Below, in pieces: positions 12,449 to 23,014 of a stretch of 64,000 nt of DNA. Source of the stretch: Lineus longissimus (lineage: Eukaryota; Nemertea; Pilidiophora; Heteronemertea; Lineidae); contig NC_088312.1 in the NCBI RefSeq assembly GCF_910592395.1, positions 19,723,292 through 19,787,291 of the forward strand, given 5' to 3'. Both the position numbers and the translations under genes were made by a program. A model generated the notes under the pieces. That model did no database searches and was not told where the DNA came from. It worked only from the letters and a program-made list of their open reading frames with translations. The number at the start of each line of letters is the position of its first letter. The stretch's first letter is position 1.

Positions 12449-13135
12449 CTTAATAAGGCAATCAAGAGGGAGTACCACCCCATCCCCACAGTGGAGGAAG
12501 TTGTAGCTAGTTTTCCCAATGCGACAAAATTCTCTGTTCTAGATGCAAAACAAGGATTCTAAAAAAATCTTCTTGACTACGAATCCAGCCTTCTCACCAC
12601 TTTTAATACGCCAATAGGGAGGTTTAGATGGCTCCGCCTACCCCAAGGGATCAAGTCTGCTCCTGAAATTTTCCAAAGAACCATGGATGGGATCCTCGAA
12701 GGTACGGGAGCCAGATGCCAGATGGATGACATTCTCATAGGAGGAACCCCTGCTGAGCATGATGCCATGCTAAAAAGAGTAGTAGACAAAGCCCACGAGA
12801 ACAACTTGACATTCAACTTTGACAAATCGCAGATTGGGAAGGCAGAGGTGAAGTTCAGCGTAAAATATGGTATCCAAGGATGGACTGTCCCCAGATCCAG
12901 ATAAGGTGACCGCAATAACGGAGATGCCACAGCCCCAGACGAAAGAAGACGTCAGACGATTCTCGGGTATTGTCCAATATCTGAGCAAGTTCCTGCCTAA
13001 CAAAAGCACAGTCGATGAACCGTTGAGACTTCTAACTCAGAAGGATGTTGAGTTCCATTGGGAGAAACCACAGCAAGAAAGTTTTGAAGAACTCAAGAGA
13101 TTATGCACATCAGCCCCAGTTCTAGCAATATTTAT
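12279..13135 (+). pseudogene. pol: Reverse transcriptase fragment of gypsy element B (inverted, broken)
   Basis: On the plus strand, opposite to the integrase and gag around it. It carries PPRRQPKALTGKIV, then VKKDKVRICIDPKDLNKAI, LRLPQGIKSAPEIFQ and the catalytic QMDDIL box, then the thumb and connection region (QPQTKEDVRRFSGIVQYL). At least three breaks (near 12367, 12562 and 12860-12900) disrupt the frame. It probably came from the same element by inversion, since it starts within a 47-bp inverted repeat shared with the integrase side. Confidence 0.8.
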
Positions 13136-13229
13136 GACAAAAACAAGAAACTACCGAACTGTCAGGGTCCACAGTGATTTGTGGCTGTTCTTCATTTGCT
13201 TGTTTAGTGACTTGTTTTAGGAACCTTCT

Positions 13230-13901
13230 ATTTTTCACGAAGTTAACTTTTTGGTCTTCTCCGATTATTTTCATGCTTTGCTGGCTCGCCTCGTAGTTCT
13301 GCCCAATGCGGATTGCAAGGGCAAGGTCAAGGTCGTCGCCCTTGTCTAGACATTTTTCGCGAACCTGCTGATGATACGAACTCGGCACTATCGCATCTCT
13401 CAGCATCCTATCCTCTTCTGCATAACCAGTCTTTCACCAGAATCTTAGATCAGTGACGAAAATGTCAAACTTTTCGTCTGCCTTCTGCTTTATTCTGCGA
13501 TGGAAGTTCACGGTGGCCCGAATTTGATTTCGTTTAGGCTTGACGTATGACTCAAACTTTGTGAATACACCGTTCAAGGTGTGGTTTTCCGCTGGCACTG
13601 CCGCAACACCATGGTCGATATCTGCAGCAACCGCAGGCGTCCACGCAAATGTGTTGTATATCTCGCGGCCCTTGTCGCCCATGTACGTCATCAGATAGTT
13701 CACCTTCTCCAATTCAGTTTTAGCACTCAGTGGGCCCCCGAACTGGAATTGACAGTGTTGTTTGAAACGCCTGAACTCTCTGTCGAGATCATCTTGATCC
13801 CAGTTCATACGTGGATGTTTATCCATCGTTACAGCACACACACAACGACGAATCAAAGTTACTTGTTTCGATGATGCACTGGGTCCTGTACACTCTTGCA
13901 T
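13230..13901 (-). pseudogene. gag: gag fragment of gypsy element B
   Basis: From 13901 to 13434 and again 13406-13230 there is a gag-like polypeptide: RFKQHCQFQFGGPLSAKTE, YMGDKGREIYNTF, FESYVKPKRNQIRA, then MLRDAIVPSSYHQQVREKC and DLALAIRIGQNYEASQQSM. A break lies near 13410-13440. It then joins directly to a duplicated piece of the pol C-terminus, which is not the normal order. Confidence 0.75.
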
Positions 13902-14222
13902 GCACTGCCACTCTCAGCTCAGCTGGTGTGAATTTTCGGCGTTTCGCAGTCTACTTGATCGTCAAAATACTGCACTTTAACCATGCCATCGGTGAATATC
14001 ATCAGCGTTGAGTTGCCTATTGGTAGGCCCCTATCTCATGTACCGCATGGTCACTTTAATTTTGAAACAAAGTTCGATTTTGATCTAAAAATCGCCCACT
14101 TCTGGTACCATGTAAAGAATGCAACTCGTGTGATTCATATACATGATGCTCGACGCTTTTATACACTAGATGTAACACATTGAAGAGAGATGTAATGCTT
14201 AGATGTCATACTTTACAACACA

Positions 14223-14913
14223 ATTATATATGCTTGCGAAATAAAATCCCTCAGTCTTCTTTCATTGCATATAAAGTGCAATTGACCTCCTGTACTGTAT
14301 ATATGTGGCCGTTCATACCCACCTTACCTCACATCTGTACATACCTTATGAAGATTATGAAACAATGCAGATTAATGAAGTACATATAAAGTAAGTTGCC
14401 TTGAGACAAGTTGGCTAACATTAGCAACTACCAATAGCCACTTTCAGTTATTATTGCTATAATACGGCAATACATGTCTTGTGCCCCTCATCGGTGGTAT
14501 GGTGCAATACAATGCTGCAAGTAAATCTAAAATATCAAAATACTAACATTGTAAAGTTGTTATACTGAAATACTGTAAAGGATAAATATAGGTTGCTAAT
14601 ATTGGCTCATAGAGAGAAAGAATGAAATAAGTGCAGACAAAAATCAAGTTCCTTTGACAAAGTACAAAATGTCGCGAAACCTCGACAACTCAATTGGTAG
14701 AGCAGTGGACCCGCAATCCAAAGATCCCCGTCAAGGCAACTCGATTTTTCTGTACTAATTTAATTCATTTACTATCAAATATACTGTAACACTAAAACGT
14801 TGCAAAATAGCATGCATTTGATGGGAATTGCCTGCTGCCAAGACCGAGGCAATTCCCGTACCGTCTCAGAAGCCAACAGCACCTATCATCATATAGTGAC
14901 CTGCTGTACATCC
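14223..14913. other. Duplicated intergenic flank (unit 1) with tRNA-like remnant
   Basis: Shared with 37965-38649 and 61355-62057. No gene is visible. About 14680-14745 resembles a degraded tRNA-derived sequence (CAACTCAATTGGTAGAGCAG, resembling D-arm and box A, then anticodon-like and T-arm-like parts) and is present in all three units, so it is probably a SINE relic rather than a working tRNA. Confidence 0.6.
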
Positions 14914-15081
14914 CTACACACGTTCGATTTGACTTGCTGGTAGGCTTAAAAACTTCAGCTGCACTGCGATGATGCTGTCATCTGGGAGCTTCGCAAATGG
15001 ACGCCGTCCATCTGGTAACAGGAATTTGTTGATCTGGTAGGTCAAGAATGTCTTGTAGCCCAGGTAATATGTTGCAAGATT
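14914..15081 (-). pseudogene. Orphan terminal exon of the ebony-like gene, copy 1
   Basis: Encodes 55 residues from NLATYYLGYKTF to SLPASQIERV and a TAG stop. It is preceded on the minus strand by a good acceptor (CATCTTTTCAG). It matches the genuine last exon of the ebony-like gene at 62058-62225, same length, only a few residues different. The rest of the gene is absent: homology with the parental intron stops at about 15540, some 17 bp before the position of the parental upstream exon. It is either a passenger of the duplication or a potential alternative last exon; no sequence damage rules out the latter. Confidence 0.8.
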
Positions 15082-15798
15082 CTGAAAAGATGTAAGAATT
15101 ACCAATCGGTGTTTATGGTAACAATGGCAGTAGTCTGATGTTCATGTTCATAAGGCAGAAATGGGCACAGTTTTGAAACAGTCATTCCTACATTGATATG
15201 CCTGTCCCCTGCCACACACAGAACCGGAATATAAAGAATCGGCAGAACTATAACATGTTTTAACTGGGTAAACAAAACAATACGAATGATATCTATTATG
15301 ACACTACATCCAAAAAAATTGCTGTGTTCACTTTTTGACACAAATTATTTTTCCTTTAAAAAATTAATGATAGAAATTTGACGGGTAAAAATAATTTCGC
15401 TCTGAATTCACCCCAACTCGACATAAAATTAGAGGTGCACATGTGTGTGAGTGTGTGGGGGTTGGGGAGGGATTTACGAATAACCGTTGCATTGGCTAAA
15501 ATGTGAAATCTTTGGTTGCAGATAAAACCTTATGTGTTCGTTCATCAGGAATCCCATTGCTTCCTTCCTCGTGACGGAATTATAGACGCTTTGCAATATG
15601 CGTCACAATGCCCCCCAAACAGCGCGACGCTATGTTGTGACGCTTTGTCGCAAGAAAGCCGACGTCATCACGTTATCTGGCCCCCAACATGGCCGACATC
15701 GTGACGTCATTGCAAAGGGTCTATGGGGGGGGGACCTTCACCTGATTTCTATAGATCCATGCACTTGATTGGGAACATCGTTTACATAACGTGTTGTT
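15082..15798. other. Ebony-like intron remnant and duplication breakpoint
   Basis: 15082-15540 matches the last intron of the ebony-like gene (62226-62726), ending in TTATGTGTTCGT. After that the sequence is unrelated, so the right breakpoint of the duplicated unit lies at about 15540. 15541-15798 holds nothing recognisable beyond CG-rich non-coding sequence. Confidence 0.7.
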
Positions 15799-17062
15799 TA
15801 AGGAATTGAACCCGAGGCGGAGGACCTTGGTTGAGTTACCAAGACACTCGAGGGTGGAGCTAAAATACAGTCCAAACCCGAGCCGACAGGCGAGGGTTTG
15901 GACGAAATTTTAGCTCCACCCGAGAGTGTCTTGGTAACTCAACCAAGGTCCGAAGCCGAGGGTTCAATTTCTATTCTAAAATACCTCAAACTTAAAAAGA
16001 TAGGCCACGAAATAACTTGAATATGTGCGAATTTGGCAAATTCCATCCATCGCCTGCCCGGAGCGCCGGTAGCGCCGTTGTTTACATTATGTTACGGCAG
16101 CGCGTATAGGAAGTCCGGATCGGCTCGCTCAAGTGACGCTAAAATCCGCGCAAATGGGCTATTTGGAGCGTTTTTCTCAGCAAATATGTGTAGTGCTCAT
16201 TAAAAAACTTAGGGTGGTTGATGCTTCCTTGGCTGATTTGTGTTTGAAGCAGTGTTTTGAGAGCCTCAAACTTCTGAAGTGAGCTGTGTGCATAGTTCCA
16301 CATTCTAAAATACCTTGGTACCGTAAAGTCAACTTTTAAATGGAAAATGCATAAGCCTCGTTCTGAGAGTGGAGTGTTTTGGACACGCAACCAAGATGCT
16401 CTACCAAAGTTCCCTCGGGTTGCACTAAAATGTGGAACTATGCACACAGCTCACTTCAGAAGTTTGAGGCTCTCAAAACACTGCTTCAAACACAAATCAG
16501 CCAAGGAAGCATCAACCACCCTAAGTTTTTTAATGAGCACTACACATATTTGCTGAGAAAAACGCTCCAAATAGCCCATTTGCGCGGATTTTAGCGTCAC
16601 TTGAGCGAGCCGATCCGGACTTCCTATACGCGCTGCCGTAACATAATGTAAACAACGGCGCTACCGGCGCTCCGGGCAGGCGATGGATGGAATTTGCCAA
16701 ATTCGCACATATTCAAGTTATTTCGTGGCCTATCTTTTTAAGTTTGAGGTATTTTAGAATAGAAATTGAACCCTCGGCTTCGGACCTTGGTTGAGTTACC
16801 AAGACACTCTCGGGTGGAGCTAAAATTTCGTCCAAACCCTCGCCTGTCGGCTCGGGTTTGGACTGTATTTTAGCTCCACCCTCGAGTGTCTTGGTAACTC
16901 AACCAAGGTCCTCCGCCTCGGGTTCAATTCCTTAATTTTAGTGCAACCCGAGGGAACTTTGGTAGAGCATCTTGGTTGCGTGTCCAAAACACTCCACTCT
17001 CAGAACGAGGCTTATGCATTTTCCATTTAAAAGTTGACTTTACGGTACCAAGGTATTTTAGA
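15799..17062. mobile_element. Large nested palindrome (foldback element)
   Basis: Left arm 15799-16304 and right arm 16429-16934 are nearly perfect reverse complements (506 bp each) around a 124-bp spacer (16305-16428). The spacer itself is repeated in reverse complement just outside the right arm at about 16938-17062. Each arm contains a second, smaller palindrome (about 15829-15964 and its mirror) built on ACCTTGGTTGAGTTACCAAG. No coding capacity is visible, so it resembles a foldback-type non-autonomous element or a stalled-fork product. Confidence 0.9.
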
Positions 17063-18010
17063 ATGATCGTCGTCACGTCACCATGCATTTTTACATTAGT
17101 GTAACGTGACGTGACGCGAAGTCTTCGTAAGCCTAGTGCCGGAACTTTGAAGTAATACTAGAGGAATTCCCTGATGTAGGTCCCGTGGTCAGGGTGCAGG
17201 AGTTCCCGTACCACCTGGCTATCCGATTTACTACCGTGCCGGAACGACATCAGCGCCTCTAGATCGTAAATTTGCCATTCTTGATTTTGGCGCCAAACGA
17301 ATCCAAAAAAACGCGTTTAAACAATTAAGAATATAATATTATCAGTGCAGTGCCCTAGTAAGCGCGCAGCGCCTTTAGGTTGGGGGGAAACCCCCCAAAC
17401 CCCCTGGTTGGGAACCTGCTATAGTTCCTTCCGCCAATTTTTTGTTTTGATAGACAGTTTTCTCCGTGTATCGCTTTAGCAGTAACTCAACTCCATCATC
17501 ATTAATATCCGGCAAAGAAAGCCCCCCCCCCCCCACCCCCGTCCTTCTGACATGTTTTAGCTAGTGCATTGGGGGAAAGGCCCCTCAACCCCCCCCCCCC
17601 TATTGGCCTCTCAATAAGTCCTTCTGAGCTGCTTACCCCGGGGCGCTTGAGTGGAACCTCCAAACCTTCATGATGGTGCAGTCCTTTGACACGTTTAACC
17701 CAGAGCGAGGAAGAGGTACTCCTTTGATGGTACCCTTACTGCAACCCTCAACCATCATTACCCTTCCTTTTCACTGGCATGATATTGGCAAGACTACCAA
17801 GAGGTCGTACTGGTGGCTTCCTTTAGGTAATTGCTTGTGGTCGTACCTGGGCAACCAATTCAAGGGGTCAGGGATCAGGTTTTTCCCCCACCAACATGTT
17901 GCCGAATGGTTGATGCATAAAAAATTGGTTGGAAAGGGTTTTTGCAGGCTAAGAGACTGGAAGACACTTGACTCTTGAGGAACACCAGACTGATGAACAA
18001 AGAACCTGAG
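17063..18010. repeat. Dispersed C-rich repeat, also present inverted at about 29800-30510
   Basis: 17063-17340 shows nothing recognisable. About 17345-18010 recurs in opposite orientation at about 29800-30510 with the same order: TTGGGGGGAAACCCCCC, poly-C tracts, then a stretch holding a 102-codon open frame (17670-17978). The frame is not conserved in the other copy, so I do not call it a gene. Poly-C runs at about 17521-17540 and 17589-17600. Confidence 0.65.
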
Positions 18011-18904
18011 GAACCAACGTACTCTCTACTATACAACAGTAGAGCATTTCACTGTTGTCGATATCGCATTAAACAGTGAACATTCTACCGTGTGTTTGCT
18101 TTTGCGCACATTCTCTGCGCAACGAAGAATACCATTGAATATTATATAAATATTGCATGTCATTGTCAAGCCATAGAATAGTCAAAATTATTTGTCAGGT
18201 AAAAAATTATTTCACGAGGCTTTAAACCAAACCTTGAAGAAATCGGCCCAGCAGGTTTTGCACAGCGACCCAAACCACTGTCAAAGTGATTTTTAATCGG
18301 CGGATACGCAAATCATGTATGGAGCCAAGACGTGTACATTATGTACTGTAGACAGTGTGTGTTTACATTAGCAGACGATGTTTGTTTGAAGCGAGTCCAG
18401 GCCCAACTTGAATGCCTTGTACTTTCTGTTCGTGAATGTAACAGTCCCACCCAATGCAACCTACCTACTTTGTGGGTGTAATTCAAGACCCTGACAGTAT
18501 CAATGTGCAACTTCCTGGCTTAAAACGCCGTAAATATGCTGTTTTTTATCGCCGATTTCGTCGAAATCTTAATGGCCGCCATTTGCAATATCGCGTCATC
18601 GATGACGTCAGCCGTGGAATAATGCCGTGGAATAGTCAAAATTATCGCATGGCACGTGGTCGTGAATGACGCGACGTGATTGGCTCACATACTAATGAGG
18701 TATGATAATCTGGAATATTGTTGAATGACCACGTGTTTTTAATTTGTTCTATATATATAGTTTTGACTGTAGCCGAATAGACAATTTGAACTTGAAATTT
18801 TGACTCTTTTATTTCATTTTAGCAGTGAGGATGGGCGGCTACAGGCGGTATCATTTCCAACAACATGTCACAATAAGAGACCTTTTTCCCCTATGTGCCA
18901 GGAG
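18011..18904. other. Non-coding spacer with a short hairpin
   Basis: Nothing gene-like. About 18038-18092 forms an imperfect hairpin (CAGTAGAGCATTTCACTGTT against AACAGTGAACATTCTAC). GAATAGTCAAAATTAT occurs twice, near 18175 and 18630, possibly element edges. Confidence 0.4.
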
Positions 18905-19386
18905 TATGAGGGGTTGGGGCGGTTAGGTCCTGTCATTCCCAGCCGCCAGTCACAATCTGGTAAATTTTTGTCTCAAGTATGAATTTTGGCAATGATTATG
19001 GGTCGGGGTCCTATCATTCCCAGCCGCGAGTCACAATCTGGTAACTTTCTGTCTCACGTATGAAATTTGGCAGTGATCATGGGTCGGGGTCCTATCATTC
19101 ACAGCCACGAGTCACAATCTGGTAACTTTTTGTCTCACATATAAAGTTTGGCAGTGATCACGGGTCGGGGTCCTATCATTCACAGCCACAAGTCACAATC
19201 TGGTAACTTTTTGTCTCACATATAAAGATTGGCAGTGGTCATGGGTCGGGGTCCCATCATTCCCAGCCGTAAGTCACAATCAGGTAACTTTTTGTCTCAC
19301 ATATAAAGTTTGGCAGTGATCAGGGGTCAGGGTCCTATCATTCACAGCCACGAGTCACAATCTGGTAACTTTTTGTCTCACGTATG
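18905..19386 (+). repeat. 81-bp tandem repeat, about 6 units
   Basis: GGTCGGGGTCCTATCATTC recurs at 19001, 19082, 19163, 19244 and 19325, exactly 81 bp apart, with a more diverged unit before. Each unit also contains AGTCACAATCTGGTAACTTT and GTCTCACRTAT. No conserved reading frame is visible. Confidence 0.93.
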
Positions 19387-19445
19387 GGCCCACTCATTGT
19401 TAGTTCAAGAAGCGGATAATAGACGGCGAAAGCATCTGGCCAACT

Positions 19446-19715
19446 GTGAACTGTCCACTGTGTAAGCGGAAAATGGAGACAGTGAAGAGTTCACTGTTTT
19501 GTGCGGAGCATGCTCTGGAGGAACATAGAACCCTCTTCATACCTGGGAGCATAAAAAGCCTGCTAGCGAATATTGATTATTCTTTAGAAAAAAACAGAAG
19601 ATCTGCAAAACCAATAGTACCCCATAAAAACATACATTCCTCCTTAAGGTGTCTTCGGATCCCACCACGGCCCATGTGGAATTCGTTCAAAAGGTTTATT
19701 GAAATCTCAAAATAA
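19446..19715 (+). other. Unidentified 89-codon open frame with cysteine pairs, from a dispersed repeat
   Basis: Starts MNCPLCKRKMETVKSSLFC and contains CxxC, C and H residues spaced like a small zinc ribbon, then a basic tail. The C-terminal two thirds recur inverted at about 29590-29820, where the frame is broken, so it belongs to a repeated element. I do not recognise the family. It could be the end of a transposon-encoded protein. Confidence 0.35.
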
Positions 19716-19844
19716 ATATTTTTTTCTCGAAACGCCTGCCCGTCTTTTGCTTCATTATTTCGGGATTATATCCATTTTAAGCATCTTTTGGATATTATTA
19801 CTAAAGTAATATGTAAAGAGCAATCTCTAGTGAACTCACACAAC

Positions 19845-20055
19845 TGTTTGACATGGGGGAGCCCCCCAAACCCCCGTCCTTCTGACATATATAGCCAGTA
19901 CATTGGGGGATGAGTCCCCCAACCCCCCCCCCCCCGTTCTCTGAAAGTGACAGGTTTTAGTCAGTACATTGGGGGGAAGGCCCCCCCCCCCCCCCCCCCC
20001 CCATTGGACTCTAAAAATAGAATTCCTTGGAGACGCTGAACAATAAGGCCCCATA
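19845..20055. repeat. C/G-tract repeat with quadruplex potential
   Basis: Alternating long C runs (one exceeding 20) and CAGTACATTGGGGGA modules. Related stretches lie at 17370-17640, 24780-24945, 26965-27185, 30130-30260 and 49873-50290. Confidence 0.75.
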
Positions 20056-20669
20056 AAGAAATAGTCCCCGCCCCGGTAGCTGTCTCATATCTGCTGGAAG
20101 AAGCAGCTCTTTGTGGTGAAATAATAATTGAATGCATGTCATGACACCCAGGAGCTTTTTCTCATTTCTGAAACAGTTGCATGGTTGGAATGAATTTCCA
20201 AATCAGTCCGTCAAATCTCTATGCAATGAAAATTGAAATGTCACAACTGTCTCCACCGACGTTGTCCTGTATGTCCTAGCAGACGATTTTTAAATAAATG
20301 ATGTGATTGATATACTTGTAGATTGGAATGAATTATTTCTTCAATGATATGAAAATTGAAAACCCTCTGATATGCCTGAGTACAAAAATGCAGAGGCAAG
20401 ACACACCATGCATGTCATGACACCCAGGAGCTTTTTCTCATTTCTGAAACAGTTGCATGGTTGGAATGAATTTCCAAATCAGTCCGTCAAATCTCTATCC
20501 AAATGGAACATTATGACCACTCTATATTTGTGCAGTAGTGTTAAAACTGACTTTTTTGAAGTAAAGTACGTAAATCGAGAAGAAGAGGACGTTTACTTCG
20601 TCTGCAATGAAATGTCACAACTGTCTCCGCTGACGTTGTTGTCCTGTATGTTCTAGCAGACGATATTTA

Positions 20670-21725
20670 GGTCTCGTTAGGGAGTTTTTCCCAAATGTAC
20701 GCGATGATGACGTGCCCCATTAACAGGGCGTAACATCTATTTTAAGATGCGTTTCCAAAGTGAATGCATGAGAACAACCCATTTATGTCGTATATCACTG
20801 GAAACGCCCGATTCCCCTGATTTTGCAGGATGTTAAATCGGGCATTTTATTTCTTTAAATAAATCATAAGCGTCGCATTTGCTCCTAGCTATGTTCACCA
20901 TCCCAAATGGCAATATTGCCAATTGGGCCGGACAATCACGAAAAACCCCAAATATTATACATTTCTTCCTGAATAATTCTTACAGAGACCATTCTCCCAT
21001 GAAAGACAGTTGCTTACTCTACACAAAAATCAAAAAAAAATCGAGGGTCAACCATTGAACTTTTGAGATATGTTGAATTTTGCACAAATCAGCGAAAAAC
21101 GCACCAACTGGCACTGGACGGCATTTCAACACGGGGCCGACGCACATCCCAAGTTCAGTGTACACATACGTCGGCAACAACAGTATAAATGCGTAGTTTC
21201 TTGTTAGTCGCCTATTGAGTAGCGCTATAGGTTTCAGAAACTCCAAAAAAACATGTCTTTGCCAAAACAACTGCTGAATCAACGCTGACATACTGTAAGG
21301 ACCGAGAAATCAATGATTTTAGGAACTACGGTTAGGGCTTGGCCGCGCATGAATAACAAAAAAAACTCCCTAATGAGACCTTAAGGTAAGGTTGACATTA
21401 CCCTGACAGCCTTTTTTTAACATATGATAAAACTGCAGCCTCCTACAAGTCTCCTGATACCCGACAACACTGGTTTCCTCAAAAGGAAAGGCTGGAACGA
21501 CCATCTAGAAATATCATATGTACTATGACAATCTGCTCAAATTGTGTCATACTTAGCATCCCATACGTCGAAATATATAGAACGCCTCAATTGTGCAAAA
21601 TAATCACGATCAGCGTCAATCACATACTGCAAAACATGCATGTTCTTATCCGGAAAGAATCAAGCTATTCATATATTCATATATTGGCCGCGCATGAATA
21701 ACAAAAAAAACTCCCTAATGAGACC
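20670..21725. mobile_element. PIF/Harbinger-like non-autonomous element (1056 bp)
   Basis: Begins GGTCTCGTTAGGGAGTTTTT and ends AAAACTCCCTAATGAGACC, with TTA on both sides (20667-20669 and 21726-21728). The uninterrupted copy of the host repeat at about 25523-25535 has the single TTA. A 3-bp TWA duplication with GG-starting inverted ends is typical of PIF/Harbinger. The right end is present twice (also at about 21342-21384). No transposase is seen. Confidence 0.82.
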
Positions 21726-22266
21726 TTAGATACATGATGTCCCACACCCGCACGTCAGGACAGTGACGCCGGTGTGAATAAATCTACTTGCGTAAATGGT
21801 CAATGGCTCATGACGTCATGAAATAATTGCGACAATGCGACTCATGGTAACTGTGGTTGCGGTGCGTCATGAAAGCAGGATCGGCAAGCGCGGCCCGTAT
21901 GGAATGCGACAAACTGTACCGGAACCAGAATTGTCCTGGGTCTGCACAAATTTTTTCAGATTCGATGGACATGATGGATATACTTTACTTTCGGCTGTCT
22001 ATGGTCCCTTCCGGATATTCATGGTAGAATTTATGCCTTGCCTCCAGGAATAACTACACAAAGAAAGATTCTATTCAATAAAATTGACCAATAGGCTGTG
22101 TTGCAATCTGTTTGCACTGGTACTCACGATGAAGGCCTGAGTTCACACAGCCCCACATTGTCAATTTCATTGTGGACCATTCAAGAATTACCGCCGTAAA
22201 ATGGCATGGTTTATACAGGGTGTACCAGAAAAAAAGCATCTTGCTATCATTCGACAAAAACACTGT

Positions 22267-22745
22267 GGGCCGATTTCACAAATGGTGTTTAAGACTTAGA
22301 CGCGTGTAACTTCGTATATCAATCAATCAATCATTTTAGATTTAGGGTGCCTATATCCACTGCCAGTGATCAGAGACACCGTAGCTCCAATTCGGTACGG
22401 TACATTTCACAACATTTTCGTGCTCTTGAAGGCAGGGACACTATCGATGGCGCGAAGTTTTTGTGGTAAGTTGTTCCACACTCGTGGTGCAGCACACTGA
22501 AAGGCCCCTTTCTCTCAGCAACAACTCCCCTGATGAACGCAGAGATCTGGATGACACACACCTAGTGAGGAGCTCCACAAGGTATCCTGGCGCAAGACCA
22601 TGCAAACATTTGAAAGTCAGTAGGAGGATTTTACATTCTATCCGTCTCGCGACTGGCAACCGGTGAAGTTCACGCAGAATGCACGGTGGAAGTGCATTTA
22701 AAGTGAAGTCACACGCGTCTAAGTCTACTTTGATGAAATCGGCCC
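22267..22745. mobile_element. Inverted-repeat element inside pogo element, hosting a LINE end
   Basis: GGGCCGATTTCACAAA...GACTTAGACGCGTGTAACTTC at 22267-22313 is answered by the near-exact reverse complement at 22704-22745. Between them is a LINE 3' end. It is non-coding apart from that, and no target duplication could be assigned. Confidence 0.75.
22314..22703 (-). mobile_element. 3' end of a non-LTR retrotransposon (CR1/L2/Rex-like)
   Basis: On the minus strand it encodes LPVARRIECKILLLTFKCLH and GLAPGYLVELL, then RSLRSSGELLL and, after a frameshift, CAAPRVWNNLPQKLR, the conserved C-terminus downstream of many LINE reverse transcriptases. It ends in a short (TGAT)n tail at about 22318-22334, typical of CR1/L2-type elements. 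It is 5'-truncated as usual. Confidence 0.85.
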
Positions 22746-23014
22746 TGGAAGTTTATGTGGTTTGTACGACGGAATTTTTCGGCCGTCCCTGTATATGAAT
22801 ATTCGGTGCATTATCTGCGGATATTGGTCTGAGCTGATTGGTGAAATTAACACACTGAAGTGTGATTCACAACTTTTGTGGCATGCGATATAAAATGACG
22901 ACACGGCACTTTGTCATGAAGTTGTCAATTTCTCTCTGGTCGAGTCTTCGTGGCCATCCTAGGCCTATAAAAATGAGGTCGATGGCCATTTCCATCTCAG
23001 TTTGTCCATCAAAT

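Larger units (their letters stand above)
10047..14222. mobile_element. Rearranged Ty3/gypsy element B inserted in duplicated flank
   Basis: The flank of CYP20A1 copy 1 is interrupted here and resumes at about 14223 relative to copies 2 and 3. Inside are minus-strand pieces of integrase and gag and a plus-strand piece of reverse transcriptase, so the element has been internally inverted. LTRs could not be delimited. About 10760-11290 is a further non-coding insertion between integrase core and C-terminus, with TATTTCA near both edges (about 10754 and 11287) as a possible target duplication. 13906-14222 holds nothing recognisable. Confidence 0.75.

Noticed and set aside
16139-16594. Matching open frames on opposite strands
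   Set aside because: Mirror images produced by the palindrome; no protein features.
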